From Proteobacteria bacterium SG_bin6 (lineage in GTDB: Bacteria > Pseudomonadota > Alphaproteobacteria > Sphingomonadales > Sphingomonadaceae), in assembly GCA_002083435.1 (NCBI GenBank), contig LWDJ01000050.1, positions 124,001 through 188,000 of the forward strand: 64,000 nt of DNA, in the 5' to 3' direction. The notes under the pieces were generated by a model. The model was not told the origin of the DNA and ran no database searches. It worked only from the letters and a program-made list of their open reading frames with translations. The translations under genes and the position numbers were made by a program. Positions 1 through 7,333 of the stretch are shown piece by piece; the first letter of the stretch is position 1; every line of letters begins with the position of its first letter.

Positions 1-80
1 GGCGCGACCTGGCCGAGCACGGTGATCATCACCAGCTCGTCGCGGTTGATTCGCGGGCGGCTGTGATCACGCGCGCTCAT
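1..80 (-). CDS. N-terminus of an unidentified protein, cut by the left edge
   Basis: An ATG on the minus strand at 78-80 opens a frame that stays open to the left edge; the visible peptide begins MSARDHSRPRINRDELVM. The start overlaps the stop of the upstream gene as ATGA, so the two are probably translationally coupled and belong to the same operon. Only about 26 residues are visible, too few to assign a family. The alternative is a chance open frame, but the exact ATGA overlap and direction argue for a real gene. Confidence 0.6.
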   Translation of the reverse strand, partial: MSARDHSRPRINRDELVMITVLGQVA

Positions 81-859
81 CGCGCTTCGACCCGCTGCCA
101 GAGCAGCGCCGCGCCGGCCCAAAGCGCGGGATCGGCGTCGAATACATCCTCGTCGGCCTCGTCGATTGGCTCGGCGAGCGCGAGTGCCGCGGGGGCGATC
201 ACATGGACCGCGGCGTAGCGCCGGCGATGCGCCGCGAGCGGCAGCAGCGCGCCCGGCGGTGCGGCGGCGCGCCCGGGCAGCGCGATCACCGACGCATCGA
301 GCCCCGCCTGCTCGAACAGGTCGCAGAGCAACGGCGGCGCGTCACCGCCACCGGGCGTCAGGATGGTCACCGGATCGGGCTGCAGCGCGGCGGCGAGCGC
401 CAGGCTGTCGCGCGCGCATTCGGCGAGGGGGCCGTCGCTTCCCAGCTGACGGCGGCTCCACGCGGCGTCGAGCGCGGCGGCGCAGCGTTCGAAGCGCGGG
501 AGCAACTCGCCGCCAATCCCCTCGGGCAGGCGGCTTTCATAGTGCGCGTCGCCCACCCAATAAAGGCTCGCGGTGAGCCGGCCATAGCTCCAGGCGCGGT
601 GCCAGCCCGGCAGCTGTGTCGCCATCGCCGCGCGCGCCGCGTCGTCATGGCCCATGCCGCCCAGCTTGTGCGGGTGAGCGCGGTAGAAGCTGTCGTTGTC
701 GAGCAGTCCCCAGAAGCTGCGCGGCAGCCACACCGGCGCGAAGGGCGCCAGGCGCAGCGCGGTGAGCAGCCCCAGCGGTTCAAGCGCGAGCGCGGCATCA
801 AGGATGAACGCGCTGGTCCGCGCGGTGACCTTGAGCGAAAGCGGCAGCTGAGCCTCCAT
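77..859 (-). CDS. Protein of unknown function, 260 aa
   Basis: No family was recognised. The protein begins MEAQLPLSLKVTARTSAF, has a hydrophobic Leu/Ala/Pro-rich stretch at about residues 20-50, a His/Gly patch (AHPHKLGGMGHDD) near residue 60, and an acidic segment near the C-terminus. There is no clear signal peptide and no obvious catalytic motif. The start is supported by GAGGGAG about nine bases upstream. It lies 22 bases after the preceding gene and overlaps the next one by four bases, so it is an internal member of the region A operon. Confidence 0.75.
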   Translation of the reverse strand: MEAQLPLSLKVTARTSAFILDAALALEPLGLLTALRLAPFAPVWLPRSFWGLLDNDSFYRAHPHKLGGMGHDDAARAAMATQLPGWHRAWSYGRLTASLYWVGDAHYESRLPEGIGGELLPRFERCAAALDAAWSRRQLGSDGPLAECARDSLALAAALQPDPVTILTPGGGDAPPLLCDLFEQAGLDASVIALPGRAAAPPGALLPLAAHRRRYAAVHVIAPAALALAEPIDEADEDVFDADPALWAGAALLWQRVEAR

Positions 860-881
860 CGCGGCGCTCCCTCGCCGGCGT

Positions 882-1982
882 TCAGGCCGGGACCATCATC
901 GACTGGCGGGTCGAAAGCCCCGCCATCCAGCGCAGATGCTCGGTCACGCCGGGGAAGCGCCGCCCTTCCGGCGTGGTGCGATAGGCGGCGATCCAGGCTT
1001 CGGCATGCATCCCCACTGCCTTGGCATCGGCCTGGAACACCACCGGGTCGATGGTGGTGCGGAAGTCGTTGTCGGCGATATATTGCAGGATGCGCCGGCC
1101 GCTCTCGGCGAGCTTGGCGCGCTGCGACAGATCGGCCGCGCCGCCGAGATGGCGCTGGGAGACGACCTCGATCACATCCCATTTGGTGTTGGCGTCGAAC
1201 GCCTTCTTGATGTCCGGCGCGTCGAGCAGCTCGAAGATTTGCTGGAGATATTGGCCGACCTCGGTGGTGAGCGCGAGAATGTTGCCATAGCTGGCGCGGT
1301 CGAGCGCGAAGCGCAGATCGGTTCCGACCCGCTGGATCGTCGCGAGCGGCGCGAATGGCCGTTCATCGAGCGCGTTGCTGCCGCGGATGACGAGACCGAT
1401 CGTCAGGTCGCGGAAATATTGGGCGAGGGCCGACATGAAGGCGACGAGCTGGAAGTGGAAGTTGCGGTTGGTCACCGCCCCCGCCGGCGTCGCGACGGTG
1501 CCGTAGTTGAAGGCGCGGCGATAGGCGATCAGCCGATCCCGCCGCGCATAGCGGATCGGCGTCCATTTCTCGAGAATGTAGAGCCCGCGCGCGCCGGGGC
1601 CGCGCTGGATGCGCATCTGCCCCAACTGGAACATGCGGCGCAGGACGTTCACGACCTGGAACACCTTCATCCGTTCCATCTGATAGATGTAGTAAAGCTC
1701 CGCCGCCGCATGGAGCTGGCTGGGGATGACCGATTCATCGAAGTCATTGCGCAGCAGCGGGTAGGCGAGCTGCTCGAACCCCTTGATCGGCCCGCCCGAT
1801 AGCCCGGTCAGGTCGCCGAAGCTGGTCGGACTGGGGCTTGATGCGCGCTGCACCAGATCCTCGAAGCGATCCTCGAACTGCGCCTCGAACGCGGCCCGCT
1901 CGGCTGGCGACAAATTAGGCAGTTCATCGCGGAAGAAGCGCTGGAAGAGCCGCTTGATGACGTCGTTTGATTCGTAAGCCAT
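882..1982 (-). CDS. Protein of unknown function, 366 aa, probably helical
   Basis: No family was recognised. The sequence begins MAYESNDVIKRLFQRFFRDEL, is rich in charged and aromatic residues, and looks like a soluble mostly helical protein without a signal peptide or transmembrane segment. A GAGG lies about nine bases before the ATG. It sits 52 bases after the 262-aa gene and 22 bases before the 260-aa gene on the same strand, consistent with one transcript. A structural or adaptor role is possible but has no direct support. Confidence 0.75.
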   Translation of the reverse strand: MAYESNDVIKRLFQRFFRDELPNLSPAERAAFEAQFEDRFEDLVQRASSPSPTSFGDLTGLSGGPIKGFEQLAYPLLRNDFDESVIPSQLHAAAELYYIYQMERMKVFQVVNVLRRMFQLGQMRIQRGPGARGLYILEKWTPIRYARRDRLIAYRRAFNYGTVATPAGAVTNRNFHFQLVAFMSALAQYFRDLTIGLVIRGSNALDERPFAPLATIQRVGTDLRFALDRASYGNILALTTEVGQYLQQIFELLDAPDIKKAFDANTKWDVIEVVSQRHLGGAADLSQRAKLAESGRRILQYIADNDFRTTIDPVVFQADAKAVGMHAEAWIAAYRTTPEGRRFPGVTEHLRWMAGLSTRQSMMVPA

Positions 1983-2034
1983 GATCGGACCTCATCCTGG
2001 AATTTGCTCGGCGCGGGGCACGGGGCGGCGCGCG

Positions 2035-2823
2035 TCAGGCGGACGATTTGGGATCGGCGCGGGTTGGCCCCTTCGGCTTGGCTGCGGCCGCTTCCTTGGC
2101 GATGATGGTGGACGCAGCGGGTGAATTCGTCACCAGCGTCACGTCATCCGGCTGGTCGGGGTGATGCACCGCCGGCTGGGCCAGCGCGATCAACGTGGTG
2201 ATCGTGACGAACCAGTCGTGATCGGTCATCGCCAGTTCGCGGGCATGGCCGCCGCGCTCGAACGCGGTCTTGAACTTGTGCGCCTCGCCGAGCGCGTCGG
2301 TGATCTTGGCGAAGCTGGCGAGGTTCGGGCGCTGAAGCTCCTTGTGGACGATCGCGCCCCAGCCGGTGCGCTGAACGATGTCGCCACTCGTATCGAGAAT
2401 CGCGGCGATGAAGCGCACGACCGCGAGCGAGATGCCGGCCGGCGCCTGAGGCCGCGCGAGCGTCTTGGCGATCTTGCCCAGCGCGTCGAGATGGCCGGCG
2501 ATGGTCGTCAAACGGCTGGCGATCGCGCCTTGCGCGCCCAGCGCCTGCTGAATCGTGGCGGTATCGTCTTTCAGGGCAGCCGCGGTTTCGGCAAGGCCGA
2601 TCACGTCGCCGCGGGTCGTGTCGATCGCGGTTTCGATCCCGTCGAGCCGCCCGACCTTGCCGAGCACACGGTCAAGCACCGCCGGCAGGCTGGGCACGTC
2701 GACCGCCGAGCTTGCCGCCCCGCTGCCGCCCGGCATCCCGTGCCCGGCGGCTGGAGCACTTGCCTGACGCTCGACGAATTCGGCGGCGAGCTTGCGAAAA
2801 TCGGCGCGGGATGCGTGCGACAT
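2035..2823 (-). CDS. Protein of unknown function, 262 aa, partly coiled
   Basis: No family was recognised. After a short basic N-terminus there is a Gly/Pro/Ala linker (residues about 22-45), then a long stretch dense in Leu, Ile, Asp and Thr (about 45-130; DRVLGKVGRLDGIETAIDT) that looks helical or coiled-coil. The tail is Ala/Lys/Pro-rich. There is no signal peptide. GGGAG lies about eight bases before the ATG. It starts 15 bases after the stop of the 590-aa gene, so the two are very likely co-translated. Confidence 0.75.
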   Translation of the reverse strand: MSHASRADFRKLAAEFVERQASAPAAGHGMPGGSGAASSAVDVPSLPAVLDRVLGKVGRLDGIETAIDTTRGDVIGLAETAAALKDDTATIQQALGAQGAIASRLTTIAGHLDALGKIAKTLARPQAPAGISLAVVRFIAAILDTSGDIVQRTGWGAIVHKELQRPNLASFAKITDALGEAHKFKTAFERGGHARELAMTDHDWFVTITTLIALAQPAVHHPDQPDDVTLVTNSPAASTIIAKEAAAAKPKGPTRADPKSSA

Positions 2824-2838
2824 GGTGCTTCTCCCTGC

Positions 2839-4611
2839 TCAAATCTGGCGCCGATTGGCGCGGCCAAAGGCCAGGCGACTGACCGAGGTGGACAGCGTCG
2901 GCGGGATCGAGATCGGGCCGCCCGATTGCGGCACCGCCACTTTGTAGACCTCCTCGAGCACCCACCCGATCAGCTCCAGCCCCACCGAACGGTCGCGGCG
3001 GTAATCGAACACCAGCTCGAGCTTGCACGCCGGCGCGAGGGAGCGGGCGACGTCCTGCACCCGCGCCTCGACCAGATATTGGCTGCTCAGTTCGCGGATC
3101 ACGATGCCCCGGTCGCGCCGAGGCAGGCTGCCATAGCCCCATTCCTGCGACACGATCCGCTGGACCTCGTTCAACGCATCATCGAGCGCGTGGCTGATTT
3201 CCGGCGCCCGCCCCGCTGCGTCCAGCTCGTTGCAGATATGCCCGAAGGACATGATGAGATCGGCGAGGCTGTATGCCCTGATTTCGGGCTCGCCCCGCCC
3301 GTCGAGGCTCGGGCTCAGCGCGTAATAATCGATGCACCGATCGAGATTATAGAGCAGCAGATCGAGCAGGATCTGGCACTGGGTCGCCTGTGAATCGCAG
3401 CCGCAATCGGCGAAGCAGTCGATGCTCTGGGCCAGCGCGCCGCGAACGCTTACCAGCCGGCGGAGCCGATCAGCGACCTGATCGGTGCCGATCGAGTTGT
3501 AGAGCCCGTAGAGCAGCATGGTTGGTCGCGAGATGTCGAGTAGCCGGGCGCCACGCACGCTGCGGAAGGCGTCGACGAACAGCGACAGCGCCGAGACGAA
3601 GGCCGACATGGGCGGCGATTCCGGCGATGACGTAGCGTTGGGATCGTTGGTCGTCTCGCGATAATCGGGCGCGGCGAAGGTCTGGCCATATTCGACCAGC
3701 CGCTGGAGGCGCCCGACCAGCATCGCCGAAGCGGTCGACAGGTCGCGCAGGCTGTTGACGCTGCCGCCGGTCGTCAGATCGACCAGCTCGTCAAGCGCGG
3801 TCGCCAGGGTGTTTTCTTCCAGCAGCGCGCGCAGATCGGCTTGGCCTTGATTGTCGAGCGCGTGGGTGAGCTGGCGGAATGCCTCCAACCCGCGCGGCCA
3901 ATCCTCCTGGCCGAGGCTCGCCTCGACGGTGCCGGTCATCGTGCGGAGCGCCAAGACCACGGCGTTCCGCCGCGATTGCAGCTCGCCCGCGCTCACCCGC
4001 AGCATCGCGGTCGATCGAGTGATGCCGCTCGCCGCATAACCATCGCCGATCGCGACGAGGATCAGCCCGGCCATCACGTCGCAGCTTTGCGCGAATTGGC
4101 GGAACGCGGGCTGCTGATCGGGGGTGAGCGCGCCGATATAGCGCGCCAACCGGGCATAATCGCCGAAGCTGCGCCGCGCCGCCAAGGCGGTGTTGAGCTG
4201 CACCGCGTCGAGCGCTTGCGCGGCGGCGGCAAGCCCGTTCGCCGCCGTCTGTCGCAAGCTGCGCGCCCAGCCGCGGATTTCGACGCGGATGTCCTTCAGC
4301 GCCGCCGTCGTCTGGAGCGAATCGAGATCGCGCTCCAGATCGTCGCGCGCCTGTGCGATCTCTGCCACCGAACCGCTTGGCGGTCCGGCGAAGGTCGTTG
4401 GCAGCGGCGCGGTGGTCGAGGCGAAGGGCAGGCCTTCGCGTTCGCGCCGGATCAGCTCCGCGTCGGCGGCATAGCGATCGAGCAAGGCGCCCGCGATCTG
4501 CTGCGGATCGCTGGGGTCGCTAACGCGCAGCGTTCGGCGCAGCAGATTGTCGACCGCTATGGCGTTGGGCGATCGGCTGGCCAGCGGTGTCGAGGTCTGG
4601 GGGTCGGTCAT
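2839..4611 (-). CDS. Protein of unknown function, 590 aa, with a Cys cluster
   Basis: No family was recognised. It is a large, mostly helical-looking soluble protein without signal peptide. A compact cysteine cluster, CFADCGCDSQATQC, at about residues 397-410 gives four cysteines in 14 residues and could bind a metal or form disulphides. The N-terminal third has several charged heptad-like stretches (ARDDLERDLDSLQTT). A GAGG about nine bases upstream of the ATG overlaps the stop of the preceding zincin gene (gap 11 bases), supporting the start and tight operon organisation. Confidence 0.75.
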   Translation of the reverse strand: MTDPQTSTPLASRSPNAIAVDNLLRRTLRVSDPSDPQQIAGALLDRYAADAELIRREREGLPFASTTAPLPTTFAGPPSGSVAEIAQARDDLERDLDSLQTTAALKDIRVEIRGWARSLRQTAANGLAAAAQALDAVQLNTALAARRSFGDYARLARYIGALTPDQQPAFRQFAQSCDVMAGLILVAIGDGYAASGITRSTAMLRVSAGELQSRRNAVVLALRTMTGTVEASLGQEDWPRGLEAFRQLTHALDNQGQADLRALLEENTLATALDELVDLTTGGSVNSLRDLSTASAMLVGRLQRLVEYGQTFAAPDYRETTNDPNATSSPESPPMSAFVSALSLFVDAFRSVRGARLLDISRPTMLLYGLYNSIGTDQVADRLRRLVSVRGALAQSIDCFADCGCDSQATQCQILLDLLLYNLDRCIDYYALSPSLDGRGEPEIRAYSLADLIMSFGHICNELDAAGRAPEISHALDDALNEVQRIVSQEWGYGSLPRRDRGIVIRELSSQYLVEARVQDVARSLAPACKLELVFDYRRDRSVGLELIGWVLEEVYKVAVPQSGGPISIPPTLSTSVSRLAFGRANRRQI

Positions 4612-4622
4612 CGCGGTCTACC

Positions 4623-5927
4623 TCATGCTGCGACGGGGTGGGCGGAAGCACGCGGCGCGTGGCCACGGCCGGAGACGGGATCGTGCCGGTGAAGCCGGGC
4701 GAGGTGGTGGATCACCAGCCGCGCGATGCGCGTCGGGTCACCCCCGCTCTCGAGCGCGAAGCGGCTCGCTGAAACGAGAAAGCGCGGCGGCAGCGGCGGC
4801 ACCCGCCCAGCGGCGATGGCGATGCCACCGCGCCGGATCGCGGCTTCGTCGGCGCGGGTGAAGGGGATCGCGTCGGCGAGCGCGTGCTGCCCCAGGTTGC
4901 GCCGCGGCTGATAGGCGATCTCGTCGACCACCGCCGGGATGACGTGCGCCGTCGCGGCGAGCAGCGCTGGCGGCAGGCGGTGGCCATGACCGGGATTGTA
5001 GAGTTGGCGCCAGACGCGCTCGGCCTTTTGCGCGCTTTCGGGAAAGCCCATCCGGCGCATCATCTCGGTCAGGATCAGCGCGCGGAACCAGCCGGTCGGG
5101 TGGACGCTGCCGGGGCGATAGGTAAGCGCGCGCGCCTCGGGGTGCGCCAGGAACTCCATCATCCCCCAGGCGGAGGCGGTGCCGCCCAGCAGCAGCGCGG
5201 CGAGATCGGCGAAGATTTCCTTGTGCCAGCGGCGGTAGATCGTCACCACCAGCGGATCGAAGCGCATCCGCACCAGCCGGTTGGCGAGCGCGTCGGCATT
5301 TTCGTGCCACAGCCGCATGTCAGCCTGCAGATTATGCGCCACTTCATGCAGGAACACCGATTGCCAGGGATTGTCGCGGTCCCACGGGATGCGGATCACC
5401 GGAAAGGGGTTGCTGTCGCCCAGCAATCGGGCGAGCGCCACGCCGCGCCGCTGGGTCGCGGGCGAATAGCCATGCTCCATGTACGTTAGCGGCTTGAGAA
5501 GCGGGCCTTCGAACACATCGGGCAGCGCCGCGCGCACCGCCGCGTAGCAATCGGCGGCGATCACGTCATGCGCGGCGAGCGCGGGCGCGAAGCTCGAGCC
5601 GCGCTGGCAGAAAATCTCGAACAACATGCCAAAGGTGCGGCGGGTGCGATCGACGTCGCGATCGAGCAGCGCCATCGCGGTGAGCTTCTGGTTGGGAGTC
5701 TTGTCGCGCCAGACCCGTTCGAGCGCGCCGGAGCGGCGGCGGATCGACCGGGCGATCGTGGCGAGCCGGCGATTGGCGGCGCCGAAATGGGCGGGGGAAG
5801 GGGCATAGGGCATGTCCTGCGGGCGCAGGCCCACCCGGCGCGGCGTCAGCACCGTAAGCCGGCCCGCGCGCGCCTGGAGCGCGATCAGCTTGGTGTCGAC
5901 GAAGCGGGTGAGCGTGTCCGCGGGCAT
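4623..5927 (-). CDS. Zincin-like metalloprotein with HEVAHNLQ motif, 434 aa
   Basis: The motif HEVAH at residues 194-198 in the context VFLHEVAHNLQADM is the HExxH zinc site of gluzincin-type metallopeptidases. A downstream Glu in KEIFADLAALLLGG (E237) fits the third zinc ligand and lies at a typical distance. HExxHxxQ resembles the DUF4157 motif, but family membership cannot be shown by eye. No signal peptide is evident, so a cytosolic or specially exported protein is likely. GAAGGAG lies about eight bases before the ATG. It is the second gene of the region A operon, 28 bases after the acidic-repeat gene. Confidence 0.8.
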   Translation of the reverse strand: MPADTLTRFVDTKLIALQARAGRLTVLTPRRVGLRPQDMPYAPSPAHFGAANRRLATIARSIRRRSGALERVWRDKTPNQKLTAMALLDRDVDRTRRTFGMLFEIFCQRGSSFAPALAAHDVIAADCYAAVRAALPDVFEGPLLKPLTYMEHGYSPATQRRGVALARLLGDSNPFPVIRIPWDRDNPWQSVFLHEVAHNLQADMRLWHENADALANRLVRMRFDPLVVTIYRRWHKEIFADLAALLLGGTASAWGMMEFLAHPEARALTYRPGSVHPTGWFRALILTEMMRRMGFPESAQKAERVWRQLYNPGHGHRLPPALLAATAHVIPAVVDEIAYQPRRNLGQHALADAIPFTRADEAAIRRGGIAIAAGRVPPLPPRFLVSASRFALESGGDPTRIARLVIHHLARLHRHDPVSGRGHAPRASAHPVAA

Positions 5928-5955
5928 GGCCGTGCTCCTTCCCCAAAGCGCCTGA

Positions 5956-7056
5956 TCAGCGGCGGATCACGATGGTCACGGGGCCGCGGATCGTGATGCG
6001 CCGGCCGCGATGATGCCGCGTCCCGTGGCCCGCCGTGGCGGTGCCCGCTGTGCCGCCATAGCCGCCGCCATGATGGCTGAGACCCGCTCCACCCGCGCCG
6101 CCGATCACCCGGCGCACGACGGCGGCGGGCGGACGACCGGCGCGCACCGCCTGGCCGACGCGCTGGATCACCCGGCGGCCGGTGGGCGAGGGGCGCACGA
6201 GCCGGTGGCGCAGCTGCGGGTTCTGCCGGGCGACCCGCCGCACGGTGTTGGCGAGCACCTGGGGCCGCATCTGGACCGGGGTGCGGCGCGCGACGGCGGT
6301 GCGGCGGACGCTGCGGGCGATGCGCGGCAAGGCACGGATCGCGCCCGGGCCGCCGCGATTGACGAGCTGGGTCGCCGCCGCCCGGATCGTTTGCACCGCC
6401 TGGCGCCGAACCGCCGGGGGCAGGTTCGCCGCGCGTGGCCCCAGGATCGTGCGTGCGGCGAGCGCCGCCACCACCGGTACCGCGCGGCGCTCGCGCACCG
6501 ACAGTTCGGCGAAGGCATCGAGCGCTTCTTCCTCCGAAGCCTCGTCGGCGAGCAGCTGGCCGAGCACATTGGCGACCGGCCCGGCGATCGCGCCGACCCC
6601 GGGGATCAGCCCAGCGACCGGGGCGACGGTACGCGCGATCTGGCCGACCACCGGCGCCGCCCGGGCAACCCCGCGGGCCACCGCGCCGCCGACGCGCGAT
6701 AAGGTACGGGCAATGCGGCGGAAAAACTCGTCGCTATCCTCCGCGCCGAGCGCGAAGGCGAGCATCCGGTCGATGTCTTCCTCGTCGCCCTCGTCGCCTT
6801 CTTCGAATCCGTCGAAGCCGTCGGCCGTGTCGAAGCCATCGGCTTCGTCGTAGGAATCGAATTCGTCGCCAGCGTCGGCGGCGTCGAATTCGTCATAGCC
6901 GTCGAACCCGTCGGCCTCGTCGGCGCCGTCGAAGCCGTCGGCTTCGTCGCCCGCGTCGAATTCGTCGCCGGCGTCATAGGCGTCGAAACCGTCGGCGGCG
7001 CCCTCGGCCTCGTCCATTGCGAGGTCGTCAAACATATCCTCCTCGAAGCGATCCAT
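5956..7056 (-). CDS. Charge-segregated acidic-repeat / arginine-rich protein, 366 aa
   Basis: The frame could extend upstream to 7317, but AGGAG about eight bases before the ATG at 7054-7056 and the abrupt change of composition favour this start. Residues 1-95 are almost entirely Asp, Glu, Phe, Gly, Ala and Tyr, in irregular repeats of DGFD, DEFD and DEAD. Residues about 105-160 form a glycine-rich hydrophobic stretch (PVVGQIARTVAPVAGLIPGV) that could insert in a membrane. The remainder is strongly basic with a Gly/His-rich tail ending in RITIRGPVTIVIRR. No family was recognised. It is the first gene of the region A operon. Confidence 0.75.
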   Translation of the reverse strand: MDRFEEDMFDDLAMDEAEGAADGFDAYDAGDEFDAGDEADGFDGADEADGFDGYDEFDAADAGDEFDSYDEADGFDTADGFDGFEEGDEGDEEDIDRMLAFALGAEDSDEFFRRIARTLSRVGGAVARGVARAAPVVGQIARTVAPVAGLIPGVGAIAGPVANVLGQLLADEASEEEALDAFAELSVRERRAVPVVAALAARTILGPRAANLPPAVRRQAVQTIRAAATQLVNRGGPGAIRALPRIARSVRRTAVARRTPVQMRPQVLANTVRRVARQNPQLRHRLVRPSPTGRRVIQRVGQAVRAGRPPAAVVRRVIGGAGGAGLSHHGGGYGGTAGTATAGHGTRHHRGRRITIRGPVTIVIRR

Positions 7057-7212
7057 GTCGAAGTCTCCTCTCGACTGCCTCGCGAACAGCGGCGAGGTGC
7101 TGGCTAGCGGGCCGGATGCTAGGATCGGCTCGCCGGGGCCGGCGCGATAGTCGACATGATCGGGTGGGGATTTCGCGGTCCGCCGCGTGCGGCCCCTCGA
7201 ATAGGGGACGCG

Positions 7213-7317
7213 GATTTGGCCAGCGCGGGGCAGCGCCGAGCCTTTCCCGGGCAATGCCGCGCGCGTCCGGGGCGACGCCAAGCCGCCCCGGGGCAACGCC
7301 GTACTCGTCCCGGGCAA
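7213..7317 (-). repeat. Five imperfect 21-bp tandem repeats upstream of the region A operon
   Basis: Read on the minus strand, five consecutive units occupy 7297-7317, 7276-7296, 7255-7275, 7234-7254 and 7213-7233. Each begins (T/C)(T/C)GCCC(C)GG and the first four end GGCG or GGCA. The unit length is a multiple of three, so the open frame upstream of the 5956-7056 gene reads it as a heptapeptide repeat of the form LPxxxxA. Several units contain CCCGGG palindromes. It lies between the stop of the DUF885 gene and the start of the acidic-repeat gene. Confidence 0.8.
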
Positions 7318-7333
7318 TCCCGGGCGGGGTGAT

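Noticed and set aside
2161..3393. A 410-residue plus-strand frame opposite the unknown operon
   Set aside because: Because the operon genes are unknown, it was considered, but the minus-strand frames have consistent ribosome binding sites and spacing while this one spans two of them.
7057..7317. N-terminal extension of the acidic-repeat protein into the 21-bp repeats
   Set aside because: The internal ATG has a strong AGGAG and the extension is Arg/Pro-rich, unlike the acidic start; kept only as a possibility in the repeat entry.
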